Below are positions 45,016 through 55,478 of a stretch of DNA of 64,000 nucleotides, piece after piece. The stretch's first letter is position 1. Each line of letters begins with the position of its first letter. The DNA is from Mucilaginibacter pineti (lineage in GTDB: Bacteria > Bacteroidota > Bacteroidia > Sphingobacteriales > Sphingobacteriaceae), in contig NZ_FNAI01000001.1 of the NCBI RefSeq assembly GCF_900101875.1, positions 372,001 through 436,000 of the forward strand, in the 5' to 3' direction. The notes below the pieces were generated by a model. The model was not told the origin of the DNA. It worked only from the letters and a program-made list of their open reading frames with translations, and made no database searches. The position numbers and the translations under genes were made by a program.

Positions 45016-45092
45016 TCATTGCGAGGAACGAAGCAATCCCGTCATGAAAGTCGTTAGCCAGTCCTATGGGATTGCTTCGTTCCTCGCAATGA
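45016..45092. repeat. palindromic intergenic repeat (TTGCGAGGAACGAAGCAATC type)
   Basis: Perfect 25-bp inverted arms, 45016-45040 and 45068-45092, flank a 27-bp centre between two convergent genes. It resembles the hairpins at 3973-4072 and 56018-56150 in design (CATTNCGAG start, GNACGA core). Confidence 0.85.
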
Positions 45093-45123
45093 CAAGGTTT
45101 TAGTTAAATCTACTCATTCCTGT

Positions 45124-45915
45124 CTATTTAAAATACTTCTGTACCATTTCCAGCAACTCTCCGGTTATTTTACCGTTTGTTGCTAACAGTTCTCTTGTTT
45201 CCAATACTTCGCTCCCACCTTTAAAGTTTACTATTTCGCCGCCAGCTTGTTTTACTATCACAATACCTGCTGCTATATCCCAGGCGTTAAGGTTGTATTC
45301 GTAAAAGGCTTCAAATCTTCCACAAGCTGTATAAGCCAGATCGACAGCGGCGGAACCTATACGACGCAGACCGTGGCAATTCCTCATCAGTTCTGTAAAT
45401 AACCGGATGTAAATATCCTGCTTGCTAAAATCATAATATGGAAAACCGGTAGCTATAAGGCTTGATGCAACAGTTGGGTTATTACTTACGTGGATAACCT
45501 TGCCATTCAGATAAGCAGGTTCACCTTTGCAGGCATAAAAGCATTCGTCCTGGTTTATTTCATATACCACACCTAAAACAAGCTCATCATATTCTTTAAG
45601 CGCGATGCTTACCGAAAATGCAGGCAAGCCATGTATAAAGTTGGTGGTACCATCCAGCGGGTCAATGATCCAGTTGTAACGTTCACCAACAGTGGTGGTA
45701 GTTTTTTCTTCAGTGATGAAACCTGCTTCGGGAAGTATTTTCTTGAGGCCATCAACAATTATGCGTTCGGCATTTTTGTCAACATATGATACCAGGTCGT
45801 TAAGGCCTTTATATTCAATTTTATCAGGATCGAAGGTTTTACGTTCTTGCCTTATAAAGTCGCCGGCTTGTTTAGATACGTTAATTACCTGTTTTAATAT
45901 GATGGTGAGTGCCAT
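45124..45915 (-). CDS. suhB: inositol monophosphatase family protein
   Basis: A Mg2+-dependent sugar/inositol phosphatase of 263 residues. The metal-binding motifs are intact: DPLDGTTNF at 85-93, the upstream glutamates (EEKTTTT), and the late NAWDIAAGIVIVKQAGG. E. coli SuhB also acts in rRNA transcription; whether this one does is unknown. Its ATG lies 35 bp inside the gtrA gene, in another frame. It is last in the minus-strand cluster mtaB-lgt-gtrA-suhB. Confidence 0.9.
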   Translation of the reverse strand: MALTIILKQVINVSKQAGDFIRQERKTFDPDKIEYKGLNDLVSYVDKNAERIIVDGLKKILPEAGFITEEKTTTTVGERYNWIIDPLDGTTNFIHGLPAFSVSIALKEYDELVLGVVYEINQDECFYACKGEPAYLNGKVIHVSNNPTVASSLIATGFPYYDFSKQDIYIRLFTELMRNCHGLRRIGSAAVDLAYTACGRFEAFYEYNLNAWDIAAGIVIVKQAGGEIVNFKGGSEVLETRELLATNGKITGELLEMVQKYFK

Positions 45916-46366
45916 TTTTCTTTAGTGATAAGCTGAATGAAAATATTTTATGAATAAAGTAACTGGCAAAAAACAAACTAAGCGCCGCAGATATACGTGC
46001 CACAGTAGGATTGAAATTACAAGCCTGTATAAGTATTTTAACTACAGCCAGATTAGCAAAGAAGCCCACAAAGGCAACCAATATAAACCTAAAGAATTGC
46101 TTGCGTGGGGCCGACTTAGATGCGTTAAAAACCATAAAACGGGTAATTAAAAAATTAACAACCACGCCCATAAAAAAAGAAAGCGCTAACGATATAGTGT
46201 AATTACGTACAGCTACAGAAAATATATGGTAAGTATGTTGTGTAAGTAAATTATGATAAAAAAGAAAAAAGGCCGATACATCAACCAAAAAACCTGCACC
46301 GGCCGAAAGCACAAATCTAAAAACCTCGTTATTTAACAGTTTGTGCCTTTTTTGCGTATTAGCCAT
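45881..46366 (-). CDS. GtrA-family membrane protein
   Basis: A 161-residue inner-membrane protein with four hydrophobic segments: [55 protein letters not shown], and a last near [18 protein letters not shown]. GtrA proteins are thought to help move lipid-linked sugars or modify surface polysaccharide. The specific role is unknown. It overlaps lgt by 8 bp and suhB by 35 bp. Confidence 0.87.
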   Translation of the reverse strand: MANTQKRHKLLNNEVFRFVLSAGAGFLVDVSAFFLFYHNLLTQHTYHIFSVAVRNYTISLALSFFMGVVVNFLITRFMVFNASKSAPRKQFFRFILVAFVGFFANLAVVKILIQACNFNPTVARISAALSLFFASYFIHKIFSFSLSLKKNGTHHHIKTGN

Positions 46367-47528
46367 GCTTTACCGATACTGTGTTTTTACCTTTGTTTAT
46401 GCCGTTTACTATTAACGCAGTGCCTCCTATTACCATCAATGTAGATATCATTTCGGCTTGGGTAAAACTAAGGCCGCCAATGGTATATTTTGTATTTACG
46501 CGGATGAGTTCAATTAAAAAACGCTCTACCCCGGCCAGTATCATATAAATACCAAACATTATCCCTGAGTATTTTATACGATCACGAATACTCCACAGAA
46601 ACCAAAATAGTAATAAACCAATAATAGATTCATAAAATGAAGTTGGATAAACCGGCTGCGCCAATTCATGACAAAATTTACCAACGCAATTGGCAATTGG
46701 CACACCCTCGTCATTAACATTATGCGGAAATTTGAACGACCACACCCAATCCGGTGCCCAGCTTAACCAGCCCGGTTTTGGAGCAAGGTTGGGTATTCCC
46801 CAATCTCCATCGCCGCTCATCTGGCAGCCTACCCTGCCTAAAGCGTAGGCCAGCATCATACCGGGGCCGCCAACATCAAGCATATCAAGTGGTTTAATGC
46901 CATGCTTATTTGCAATGTAAAGCACTGCCGCGCCGCCGCATATTAAGCCACCGTAAAAGGTTAATCCGCTAAAGCCCACAAGCATCCCTACGGGGTCTTT
47001 CATAAATTCGCCCCAGTTTTCAAGTGCATTGAATAGCTTTGCTCCAGCAAAACCAAATACAGCTGCCCATAAAAGTATACTACCTAACAGCTCTTGAGGG
47101 TGCGCGGTTACTTCTTTGGTTTCGGGTTTGGCAAGTTTTTGTTTTTCGCTTTCATAATAGGCCCAGTAAGCAAATGCTGCAGCGCCTATGATACCGCCTA
47201 TCCAGTTACCCCTGGTCGATAATAAAAAATCCTGCGGACTATCCAGTAATGCGCTGTAATTAAGTACAGAATCAAGTAGTTTATAACCTAATATAAAGCC
47301 AAAAATACCATTACCGGCCAGTTCATTTACCGATGCAGGTTTACCAACCGTAATTGTCTTTTTAAAGGAATGGATAACACCCAATTTCTCTTTACGCTGA
47401 AATTCCTTTGAAAAAGCCCAGTATCCGCCTATAAAAGCAATAGCCACAAAAAAGCCGAAAGTTTGTATAGGCAAGGGGATATTTATACCGAAAAGATAAT
47501 GTAAAAGGTATGTTATGGTTGGAAACAT
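46359..47528 (-). CDS. lgt: prolipoprotein diacylglyceryl transferase
   Basis: First step of bacterial lipoprotein maturation, at the inner membrane. The Lgt signature [14 protein letters not shown] and [15 protein letters not shown] are present, with multiple membrane spans. The C-terminal [20 protein letters not shown] is typical. At 389 residues it is about 100 longer than E. coli Lgt. The extra sequence is near the N-terminus (about 35-145, [18 protein letters not shown] through [19 protein letters not shown]), as often in Bacteroidota. It lies 28 bp after mtaB. Confidence 0.93.
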   Translation of the reverse strand: MFPTITYLLHYLFGINIPLPIQTFGFFVAIAFIGGYWAFSKEFQRKEKLGVIHSFKKTITVGKPASVNELAGNGIFGFILGYKLLDSVLNYSALLDSPQDFLLSTRGNWIGGIIGAAAFAYWAYYESEKQKLAKPETKEVTAHPQELLGSILLWAAVFGFAGAKLFNALENWGEFMKDPVGMLVGFSGLTFYGGLICGGAAVLYIANKHGIKPLDMLDVGGPGMMLAYALGRVGCQMSGDGDWGIPNLAPKPGWLSWAPDWVWSFKFPHNVNDEGVPIANCVGKFCHELAQPVYPTSFYESIIGLLLFWFLWSIRDRIKYSGIMFGIYMILAGVERFLIELIRVNTKYTIGGLSFTQAEMISTLMVIGGTALIVNGINKGKNTVSVKHG

Positions 47529-47556
47529 AGGTTGTAATTTGAAGCGAATATAGAGT

Positions 47557-48876
47557 TTAATGCACTAATATTTCTTCGCTCTCTGTTATTTCAACATCAC
47601 CGTCTGGTGAAATATTTGTTAATAGCACCTTTTTCAACTCGTTCACGAGTATAGGGTCGTACTTGGTTTTTACCTTTACGTAGTTGCGGGTATAACCATG
47701 CATAATGCCCTCTTTTGTTTCAGCCTCAAACAGCACTTCCTCAGTTTTACCCAGTTGTGATTCGTAAAAAGCACGGCGTTTTTTGTCGGATAGTATGTGC
47801 AGCATTTTACTGCGGTCGGCACGTGTGCTGCCGGGTACTACGCCCTTCATTTCGCTGGCCAGTGTATTTTCCCTTTCAGAGTAAGTAAATACGTGCAGGT
47901 ATGAAACGTTAAGGTCGTTCAAAAAATTATAAGTGTCAATAAAATCTTCGCGGGTTTCTCCGGGGAAACCTACAATAACATCAACCCCTATGCAGCAATG
48001 GGGCATCAGTTCCTTTATTTTTTCCACACGGTTCACATATAGATCGCGTTTGTAGCGACGACGCATCAGGCTCAGGATCTTATCCGATCCGGACTGCAAC
48101 GGGATATGAAAATGTGGCACAAAACGTTTTGAAACAGCCACAAAAGCAATGATCTCATCCGTAAGTAAATTTGGTTCGATAGACGAAATGCGAATCCTGT
48201 CGATGCCTTCAACCTCGTCCAACGCCTTTACAAGGTCGAAAAATTTATCTTCACGCTGGCCGTTACGAATACCAAAATCGCCCAGGTTTACACCAGTTAG
48301 CACAATTTCCTTTACGCCGGATGCTGCAATTTGATTAGCCTGTTTAATAACATTTTCAATGGTATCGCTCCTGCTGCTGCCACGAGCCAATGGGATGGTA
48401 CAAAAGGTACATGAATAATCGCAGCCGTCCTGTACTTTCAGGAATGTACGGGTACGGTCGCCAAAGGAATAGGCAGGCACAAACTCGTTAGCTTCAGAAA
48501 CGGGCTGATTATATACAACCGCCTTGGGTTTCTTGGTAAGGTCGTTAATATGATCTATGATCTGGAATTTCTCAGCCGCGCCCAGTACCATATCCACACC
48601 GGGAATTTCTGCAATTTCCTGCGGTTTTAGCTGGGCATAACAACCAACTATTGTTACGTAGGCATTAGGAGAAATTTTGAGGGCTTCCTTTACAATTTTT
48701 TTGCACTTTTTATCCGCGTTTTCGGTAACCGAACAGGTGTTGATCACAAAAACATCGGGGGTATTGGAAAATTCCACCGTATCATACCCGGCATTGCTGA
48801 ACAGCCTGCCGATAGACGAGGTTTCGGAATAGTTGAGCTTGCAGCCCAGTGTATAAAAAGCGACTTTCTTATTCAT
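47557..48876 (-). CDS. mtaB: tRNA t6A37 methylthiotransferase (MtaB-like)
   Basis: A radical-SAM enzyme that adds a methylthio group to t6A37 in tRNA. The 439 residues have an N-terminal UPF0004 domain with cluster cysteines ([32 protein letters not shown]). The radical-SAM motif C152-x3-C156-x2-C159 ([16 protein letters not shown]) follows, then a C-terminal TRAM domain. MtaB is favoured over MiaB and RimO by the [10 protein letters not shown] start. Confidence 0.92.
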   Translation of the reverse strand: MNKKVAFYTLGCKLNYSETSSIGRLFSNAGYDTVEFSNTPDVFVINTCSVTENADKKCKKIVKEALKISPNAYVTIVGCYAQLKPQEIAEIPGVDMVLGAAEKFQIIDHINDLTKKPKAVVYNQPVSEANEFVPAYSFGDRTRTFLKVQDGCDYSCTFCTIPLARGSSRSDTIENVIKQANQIAASGVKEIVLTGVNLGDFGIRNGQREDKFFDLVKALDEVEGIDRIRISSIEPNLLTDEIIAFVAVSKRFVPHFHIPLQSGSDKILSLMRRRYKRDLYVNRVEKIKELMPHCCIGVDVIVGFPGETREDFIDTYNFLNDLNVSYLHVFTYSERENTLASEMKGVVPGSTRADRSKMLHILSDKKRRAFYESQLGKTEEVLFEAETKEGIMHGYTRNYVKVKTKYDPILVNELKKVLLTNISPDGDVEITESEEILVH

Positions 48877-49060
48877 TGCAAGGGCGCAAAGTTAAGCAAT
48901 TAGTGAATAGTGAGTTAGTGATTTAATGTTTTTTACGTTGAGGTTAATTATTAGCCTAATGATTCTATAAAAAAAAGATCGTTATCTCCTTAATTAATAT
49001 ATTTGTTATAAGCAAAAACAACACCGCATCAAACTCATTAACAGATAAATAACTCTGATT

Positions 49061-49906
49061 ATGGAACCTTCACAAGAACAGATCCGCGAGCAGCAGAAAC
49101 AATCATGGAATAAGTTTTCGCCCGGATGGAAAAAGTGGGACACGTTTAACATGGCATTTTTAAAACCTTTTGGCGATGCTATTATTTCGGCCTTAAAAAT
49201 TAAAGATGGTGATTATGTATTAGACATAGCCACAGGAACAGGTGAACCCGGGCTCATCATTGCTAAGTTAACACCTAATGGAAAAGTTATTGGCACCGAT
49301 CTGTCTGAAAATATGCTCTCGGTAGCGTTGGAAAATGCCGAAACGAAAGGGATTAAAAACTATGAAACCGTTGCTGCCGATGTTAGTGAATTACCTTTTA
49401 CCGATGCTACATTTAATACGGTAAGCTGCCGCATGGGTTTTATGTTTTTCCCGGATATGAATTTGGCTGCAAAAGAAATGTACCGTGTTTTGAAACCGGG
49501 TGGCAGAATTGCAACTTCGGTATGGGCCGGGGCCGATTTAAACCCCTGGGTAACCACCATTATGAGTATAATTCAAAAACACATCGAACTACCTGCACCT
49601 TTACCCGGTTCACCCGGCATGTTCAGGTGCAGCAAACCGGGGTTTATTGCCGATATTTTTAAACAAGCCGGTTTTAAAAACACCAGCGAAAAATTGATAA
49701 GTGTAAAAGTAGATTATAAAAGTTTTGACCGCTATTGGGAAATGATGCTTGATGTAGCCGCACCAATTGTAGCAGCTATGGCCAACGCCGATGATGCCAC
49801 CAAAGCGACCATTAAAACGGAAACTGAAGAACTATTCCTATCGAGAAATAAAGATGGGGAGGCTATTTTAGATTACGCGGCATTTGTGGTTTATGGGGAG
49901 AAGTAG
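49061..49906 (+). CDS. class I SAM-dependent methyltransferase (UbiE-like)
   Basis: The 281 residues hold a Rossmann methyltransferase fold with motif I VLDIATGTGEPGLIIA at about 50-65, GKVIGTDLSENML and the post-motif region VSCRMGFMFFPDMNLAAKEM. The N-terminal SWNKFSPGWKKWDTF resembles the UbiE/COQ5 and Methyltransf_11 groups. The substrate is unknown; a dedicated menaquinone methylase is usually shorter (about 240), so I do not assign ubiE. It stands alone. Confidence 0.82.
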   Translation: MEPSQEQIREQQKQSWNKFSPGWKKWDTFNMAFLKPFGDAIISALKIKDGDYVLDIATGTGEPGLIIAKLTPNGKVIGTDLSENMLSVALENAETKGIKNYETVAADVSELPFTDATFNTVSCRMGFMFFPDMNLAAKEMYRVLKPGGRIATSVWAGADLNPWVTTIMSIIQKHIELPAPLPGSPGMFRCSKPGFIADIFKQAGFKNTSEKLISVKVDYKSFDRYWEMMLDVAAPIVAAMANADDATKATIKTETEELFLSRNKDGEAILDYAAFVVYGEK

Positions 49907-49962
49907 GTATATGGCAATTGGTCTATGTTGACTTATGCCCCTCTGCTAATTCAACTTCGCCT

Positions 49963-51540
49963 TTACATATTTTTTATTTTCTCTTCTTCCAGATCGATAA
50001 GGTAGAGCTGCTTTCTGACAATATCTTCATCTAAATCTATGTTCTTGTTTTGTTCTAAAATAAAAGTACGTTGATGTTCGAGCAGTTCTATGTAAATTCT
50101 GCGGTGTTCACCGTCCATTATTTCTTCATCAGTTACCTTCATTTTTTGTTCCCACTGATTTAAAGTACTTGCTAAAAGGGGTCTTGATAGCAATTGTTCT
50201 GTATATTTATTTTTAAGTATACCAACAGAATGAGCGTACAAACTGCGTTTTAAATCCAGCTCTATTTTTTCAGAACCATTTTCTTCATCAACGAAAAATT
50301 TAGAAGTACGTTTTAAAATATAAGGTAGCGTAAGCCCTTGCACAATCAAAGTAAGCAGTATTACTACAAATGTGATAAACAGGATAAGGCTCCTATGCGG
50401 AAACTCTAATCCATTATTTAATTGTATAGGGATTGCAAATGCCGATGCCAACGAAACCACACCTCGCATTCCCGTCCAACCCAGCATAAACGGGCGCATC
50501 CACATCCCCTTAGGGTTCATTCTTTTAAATATTTCCCGTCTGAATAAAAAAGTTGAAATCAATGCCCCAAATGATGCAATAATCCTAACCACAATTAAAA
50601 TAACAGTTACGCCAACGCCATATTGAATTGCCGTAGAAAGCGGTATTCCTTTTTCTTTTAATCCGTTTACAATTTCGGGCATATCAAGCCCAATGAGCAT
50701 GAACACTATTCCATTTAAAATAAAAACAAAACTTTCCCACACACTAAAACCCTTAACCCTGCTGGTACTGTTTAAAAATACCATACGACGATTAGATAAA
50801 TAGAGCCCGCCGAAAACCACAGCCAGCACACCCGAGCTGTGCAATTGCTCTGCCACCCAATACAAAGCATACGGTTCAATCAGTGTGAATACTATGTCTG
50901 ATGGTGCATCGGTAGGCAACCGCTTATGTGCCTGAACAAAAAGCCACGCCAATACCAAACCGATAACAGCACCGCCCAAAATCATCCAGCTAAAACTCAA
51001 TATGGCGTCGCTCCAAATGAACTGTCCGGTGGCTACTGCCACCATTGCAAATCTGAAAATGATTAACGACGAAGCATCGTTGAGCAAACTTTCTCCCTCT
51101 AAAATAGATGAAGTTGATTTTGGAACTTTTACAAATTTGAGGATGGCACCGGTACTCACGGCATCAGGTGGCGATACAATTCCGCCTAATAAAAACCCCA
51201 GTGCCAGCGAAAAGCCGGGAATAAAATAATTGGTAAAAACGGCAACGGATATTGCCGTAAAAAACACTACAATAAATGCAAAGCTTCCAATAATTCTGTA
51301 CCATTTTTTCAACTCCTTGAGCGAAATAGACCATGCAGCCTCAAATAAAAGTGGTGGCAGAAAAATAAAAAATATCATATTAGGATCAATATGAATGGGG
51401 GGTAATCCAGGAACGCAACTAATAGCTAATCCCGCAACTACAAGCAATATAGGATAGGCAACTTTGATTTTGCTGGCGAACATCTCTATTAAAACAACGA
51501 GGCCAATAAGCGCTAATACAAAGGGTAATAATTCGTGCAT
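49963..51540 (-). CDS. Na+/H+ antiporter (CPA1/NhaP family)
   Basis: A 525-residue inner-membrane exchanger. About 12 spans are followed by a cytoplasmic helical tail (about 410-525, with TEQLLSRPLLASTLNQWEQK and an acidic/lysine-rich end). CPA1 hallmarks include IFLPPLLFEAAWSISL, GGIVSPPDAVSTGAILKFVK and GESLLNDASSLIIFRFA. It lies 78 bp after ubiX on the same strand. Confidence 0.9.
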   Translation of the reverse strand: MHELLPFVLALIGLVVLIEMFASKIKVAYPILLVVAGLAISCVPGLPPIHIDPNMIFFIFLPPLLFEAAWSISLKELKKWYRIIGSFAFIVVFFTAISVAVFTNYFIPGFSLALGFLLGGIVSPPDAVSTGAILKFVKVPKSTSSILEGESLLNDASSLIIFRFAMVAVATGQFIWSDAILSFSWMILGGAVIGLVLAWLFVQAHKRLPTDAPSDIVFTLIEPYALYWVAEQLHSSGVLAVVFGGLYLSNRRMVFLNSTSRVKGFSVWESFVFILNGIVFMLIGLDMPEIVNGLKEKGIPLSTAIQYGVGVTVILIVVRIIASFGALISTFLFRREIFKRMNPKGMWMRPFMLGWTGMRGVVSLASAFAIPIQLNNGLEFPHRSLILFITFVVILLTLIVQGLTLPYILKRTSKFFVDEENGSEKIELDLKRSLYAHSVGILKNKYTEQLLSRPLLASTLNQWEQKMKVTDEEIMDGEHRRIYIELLEHQRTFILEQNKNIDLDEDIVRKQLYLIDLEEEKIKNM

Positions 51541-51618
51541 AGGTTAAAAATAACTATCCAAAAGCAGAAATCGTAATTGGCTACGGTTTTAATTTATGGA
51601 ACTTCTAAGAGAAGTTAA

Positions 51619-52185
51619 TTAAATCCCGTTCCACTGGTAACTTTCGTTTTCCAGTCCAATAAGGTCGATAATGCGGTTTACTACCGTCATGGCCAGTTCT
51701 TCGATGGTTTGAGGTTTGCTGTAGTATGATGGGATGGCTGGACAAATTACGCCGCCGGCTTCTGTAACGGTGGCCATATTACGGATATGAATCAGATTAA
51801 GCGGCGTGTCACGGGCCACAAGGATCAGTTTGCGGCGTTCTTTTAGTATAACATCCGCGGCGCGACTAATCAAATCGTCAGAGATTCCGCCAGCAATACG
51901 CCCCAGCGTACCCATGGAGCAGGGCACAATCACCATGGTATCAAACCTGGCCGAGCCAGATGCAAAAGGCGCCATGAAATCGTTCTTAGCGAAAATTTTA
52001 TAATCAAAGGTTCTAAAATCGTCATTATCAAGTTCAAAACGCCAAACGTCCTTGGCGTTGTCTGACATTACAATGGCAACTTCTTCAATCTGATCTTTTA
52101 ACTGGCTAAGTTTTTTTAGTAGCAGGTTGGCGTAAATAGCACCGCTGGCACCTGTAATTGCAACAACAATCTTCTTCTTCCTCAT
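51619..52185 (-). CDS. ubiX: flavin prenyltransferase UbiX family
   Basis: The product makes prenylated FMN for UbiD-type decarboxylases. From the ATG at 52185 it has 188 residues: the Rossmann start VVAITGASGAIYANLLLKKL, the central APFASGSARFDTMVIVPCSM, and GGISDDLISRAADVILKERR with LILVARDTPLNLIHI. The frame opens at an ATG at 52227, but that ATG directly follows a terminator T-run and would add a non-family N-terminus. No ubiD gene is nearby. Confidence 0.9.
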   Translation of the reverse strand: MRKKKIVVAITGASGAIYANLLLKKLSQLKDQIEEVAIVMSDNAKDVWRFELDNDDFRTFDYKIFAKNDFMAPFASGSARFDTMVIVPCSMGTLGRIAGGISDDLISRAADVILKERRKLILVARDTPLNLIHIRNMATVTEAGGVICPAIPSYYSKPQTIEELAMTVVNRIIDLIGLENESYQWNGI

Positions 52186-52227
52186 GGTATCTCCAACAAC
52201 AATACAAACAGGTAAATTTAGGGGCAT

Positions 52228-52294
52228 AAAAAAGGGTCGAATAACTTGTACCCGACCCTACATCTACCTATGAAAAACATGCCCTTGAGGGGCA
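52228..52294 (-). terminator. two consecutive terminator hairpins after ppx
   Basis: On the minus strand the first hairpin is TGCCC/GGGCA (52280-52294) followed by TGTTTTT. The second is AGGGTCG/CGACCCT (52233-52259) followed by six Ts. Together they separate ppx from ubiX. Confidence 0.75.
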
Positions 52295-52360
52295 CTACAA
52301 ATGTACTAACACTTTTTATATTATAAAACAAATTTGTAAAAATATTTTTACGTTACTAAA

Positions 52361-53242
52361 TTATGAATTTAAATTCTTATCTATTAACGTTTGAATTATA
52401 CCGTCAACCATACCTACACGGGGTACATAGATCTGTTTTATGCCTGCATTTTTCATTACTGTTAAATAAATTTCACAAGCGGGAATAATAACATCTGCCC
52501 TATCGTGGTTTAAACCAAGCACATTTATCCTGTCTTTCATCGAAAACGAATTGAGATAAGTGTACAGCGACCGTAATTTATTATACGGCATCGGCGCATC
52601 ATTTTCTTCTTCGGAAAGCCTGTATAGCTTATTGATATTACCACCGGTACCTATACCCAGCAACTGTTTAAAGCCACGGGTATGCTCACGGATAAAATCC
52701 TTCATCTCATTCCAGGTTTCTTCGGTATCCTGGTTATCCAGGATGCGGATGGTACCGATATTAAATGACTTGGAAGCCATTAATTCACCTGCCGAAAACA
52801 ACGAAAGCTCGGTGCTGCCACCGCCTACATCAATATACAGGTAACTTTTACTTTTATCGATAGATTGATCGGCATGGCTGGCGTAAATTACCTTTGCCTC
52901 TTTTGATCCATGGATGATCTCCAGATCAATGTTAGCTACCTCTTTAATCAATTTAACCACCTCTTCGCCATTGGTGGCCTCGCGCATGGCCGATGTTGCA
53001 TAGGCCAGGTAATCGGTAACCTTGTACACATCCATCAGGTTACGAAAAGCATGCATAGATTTCACCAGGTCGGCGCTCTTTTTTTCGGAAATATAGTGCT
53101 GGATAAACGCATCATCTCCTAAACGTAAAGGCACCCTTATCAGCGTGTTTTTTTTAAAGGAAACCGAACCTGTGTTTTCAATTATATCGGCAATAAGCAG
53201 CCTTACTGCGTTTGAACCTATATCTATAGCGGCGTATCTCAA
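52361..53242 (-). CDS. Ppx/GppA-family phosphatase
   Basis: Exopolyphosphatase/guanosine pentaphosphatase family, 293 residues, the short form lacking the C-terminal HD-like domain. It has the actin-like ATPase motifs YAAIDIGSNAVRLLIADI, YATSAMREATNGEEVV, YIDVGGGSTELSLF and GTGGNINKL. Together with the overlapping upstream ppk1 it would balance making and breaking polyphosphate, or act on (p)ppGpp. Its start overlaps the ppk1 stop by 4 bp. Confidence 0.9.
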   Translation of the reverse strand: MRYAAIDIGSNAVRLLIADIIENTGSVSFKKNTLIRVPLRLGDDAFIQHYISEKKSADLVKSMHAFRNLMDVYKVTDYLAYATSAMREATNGEEVVKLIKEVANIDLEIIHGSKEAKVIYASHADQSIDKSKSYLYIDVGGGSTELSLFSAGELMASKSFNIGTIRILDNQDTEETWNEMKDFIREHTRGFKQLLGIGTGGNINKLYRLSEEENDAPMPYNKLRSLYTYLNSFSMKDRINVLGLNHDRADVIIPACEIYLTVMKNAGIKQIYVPRVGMVDGIIQTLIDKNLNS

Positions 53243-55290
53243 TGTGGTAAAATTTTGGTTTTAAGGTAGTTATATATTTCTATCTGCGCCCGGTGCGACT
53301 CGGCCGAGTTGGTTTTATGGTACTTATTATTATTGCTGCTATTTATCTCGCGCGCCTTGGTATTATCATGCAGCTGAATATTGATAATCTCCTTTATCTC
53401 TTTTTTCAGATGCTCGTCATATATAGGAAAACCAACCTCTACCCTGTTATCAATGTTGCGGGTCATAAAATCGGCCGAAGTAAGGTAGATCAATTCGTTG
53501 CCGCCATTGCAGTAAATATGCACACGGGCATGCTCCAGGTATTTATCAACAATGCTTATCACTGTAATGTTCTCGCTGAAACCCTTTTCGCCGGGTACCA
53601 GGCAGCACATACCGCGAATGATCAACTTTATTTTAACGCCCGCATTGCTGGCCTGGTAAAGCTTACCAATCATATCCTCATCGGCAAGGCTATTCATTTT
53701 AAAGATCATGTAAGCCTTTTTGCCCGCTTTGGCATTCTTTATCTCGTTATCTATCAGCTTATAAATAGCCGGCCGCGAATCTATAGGCGACACGATAAGG
53801 TTTTTCAAGCCCTTTGGCAATATGTTTCTTTTCAACGCCCTGAAAACCACTACCAGATCGTCGGTTATTTTTTTGTTAGCCGTAAACAGCGTATGATCTG
53901 CATAAATACGGGCAGTTTTTTCGTTGAAGTTACCCGTTGACAGACAGGCATAGTTCACTATCTTTTGTTTTTCCAGGCGGCTAACCAGGCATATTTTGGA
54001 GTGTACTTTATAACCGGGTATACCGTACAATACATTTACGCCCTCTTCCTCTAACCTGTTACTCCACGAAATATTGTTTTGCTCGTCAAAACGGGCACGT
54101 AGTTCAACCAGGCAGTTCACTTTTTTACCATTTTTGGCGGCGTTCACCAGGGCATGAACTATCCGTGAATTTTCGGCAAGGCGATAAACGGCAATGCTTA
54201 TCTCCTTAACTTTTGGATCGATGGCTGCCTCGCGCAAAAAGTGAATGATGTAATCATATGATTGGTAAGGCGTACTTACCATGTAATCTTTTTTGGCAAT
54301 AAGCCCGATAAGGCTTTTACCAAATGACAAATCCTCGACAGCTAATGGCGGATATTTAACAAACTCCAACTCCGGCCTGCCAACGTTGGGGAACGAAATA
54401 AAAGTTTTAAAATTATGGTACCTGTTACCGGGAATAAGGCTTTCGCCATGCAGCCCCATTTTGGTTACCAGGTACTTTAACATATCCATTGGCATATCGG
54501 TATCATAAAGCAGGCGCATTGGCTTGCCTTTTTTACGCTTTTGCAGGCTTTTTGATAACGAATCGATGAATTTATCACTTACTTCCTTATCAAGGTCAAG
54601 CTCCGCGTCGCGTGTAAGCTGCAGGGAGTAAGCTTCGATGCTATCATGATCGAAAATGAAAAATATATCCTCCAAACTGTACCTGATAATATCATCTAAC
54701 AAGATGATAAATTTGAGGTTATTAGTTTCGGGAAGTACCACAAACCGAGATAACGAATCCGGGAACTCGATAAGCGCAAACCTCGATTTTTTATTTTTGG
54801 TAAGCTTTACAAAAAAGTAAATGGCACGATCGCGCAGCTCAGGCAGCGGCAGGCTATCATCAAGCATAATGGGTACCAGCGTAGCCAATAGCTTTTCCCT
54901 GAAATAGGTTTTAACAAACGCGCCGCGGGTTACGTTAAGCTGCTTATCGTTAAGTAAAAAGATCTTCTCTTCGGCAAGTTGCTTTACAATAATATTCTCG
55001 TACAGGTTATTGAACTTACGCTCCTGCCTTACTACAATATTCTTGATCTGGTTAAGGATCTTTTTGGGATTATAACCTAAAATTTCTTTTGATTTTTCAT
55101 TAAGGGCAGCCAGGCGGGTAAGCGTTGCTACCCGTACGCGATAAAACTCATCAAGGTTTGATGAAAATATGGCTAAAAAGCGTACACGTTCAATGAGGGG
55201 GACGGTTGGGTCGGCAGCTTCCTGCAACACCCTGTCGTTAAAATATAACCAGCTTATTTCCCTGTTTATTAATGGTACCTGTTTATCCAT
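53239..55290 (-). CDS. ppk1: polyphosphate kinase 1
   Basis: The product makes polyphosphate from ATP at the membrane. The 683 residues show the four Ppk domains: the N-terminal helical part (NREISWLYFNDRVLQEAADP), the middle, and two PLD-like catalytic domains. The phosphorylated histidine H430 is in YKVHSKICLV, followed by TGNFNEKTARIYADHTLF. The C-terminal tail beyond the catalytic fold (about 640-683) is asparagine/serine-rich and probably disordered. It is translationally coupled to ppx. Confidence 0.94.
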   Translation of the reverse strand: MDKQVPLINREISWLYFNDRVLQEAADPTVPLIERVRFLAIFSSNLDEFYRVRVATLTRLAALNEKSKEILGYNPKKILNQIKNIVVRQERKFNNLYENIIVKQLAEEKIFLLNDKQLNVTRGAFVKTYFREKLLATLVPIMLDDSLPLPELRDRAIYFFVKLTKNKKSRFALIEFPDSLSRFVVLPETNNLKFIILLDDIIRYSLEDIFFIFDHDSIEAYSLQLTRDAELDLDKEVSDKFIDSLSKSLQKRKKGKPMRLLYDTDMPMDMLKYLVTKMGLHGESLIPGNRYHNFKTFISFPNVGRPELEFVKYPPLAVEDLSFGKSLIGLIAKKDYMVSTPYQSYDYIIHFLREAAIDPKVKEISIAVYRLAENSRIVHALVNAAKNGKKVNCLVELRARFDEQNNISWSNRLEEEGVNVLYGIPGYKVHSKICLVSRLEKQKIVNYACLSTGNFNEKTARIYADHTLFTANKKITDDLVVVFRALKRNILPKGLKNLIVSPIDSRPAIYKLIDNEIKNAKAGKKAYMIFKMNSLADEDMIGKLYQASNAGVKIKLIIRGMCCLVPGEKGFSENITVISIVDKYLEHARVHIYCNGGNELIYLTSADFMTRNIDNRVEVGFPIYDEHLKKEIKEIINIQLHDNTKAREINSSNNNKYHKTNSAESHRAQIEIYNYLKTKILPH

Positions 55291-55445
55291 AAAATTACCG
55301 GCCGCGGGGCCACTTTTACAAAACTGCTTATTTATTTGTTAACTTAATATTAACTCATTGGTATGAAACCAGTTTTATTGATTTTTATTTTATTGCAGTA
55401 AATAAACAAATTAAGCCAATACACACTTAAATGTTTACAATACAT

Positions 55446-55453
55446 TAGTTTTG
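55446..55453 (+). promoter_or_regulatory. -7 promoter box for yajQ
   Basis: TAGTTTTG matches TAnnTTTG, 25 bp before the yajQ ATG at 55479. It sits inside a small inverted repeat (TGTTTACAA / TTGTAAACA, 55432-55459). Confidence 0.5.
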
Positions 55454-55478
55454 TAAACATTTATTAACTTATTTACTT

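Noticed and set aside
52186..52227. Start of ubiX at 52227
   Set aside because: That ATG lies immediately after a terminator T-run; the family starts at MRKKKIVVAITG.
53293..53940. 215-codon plus-strand ORF
   Set aside because: Wholly antisense to ppk1, with no domain; such long shadows are common opposite codon-biased genes.
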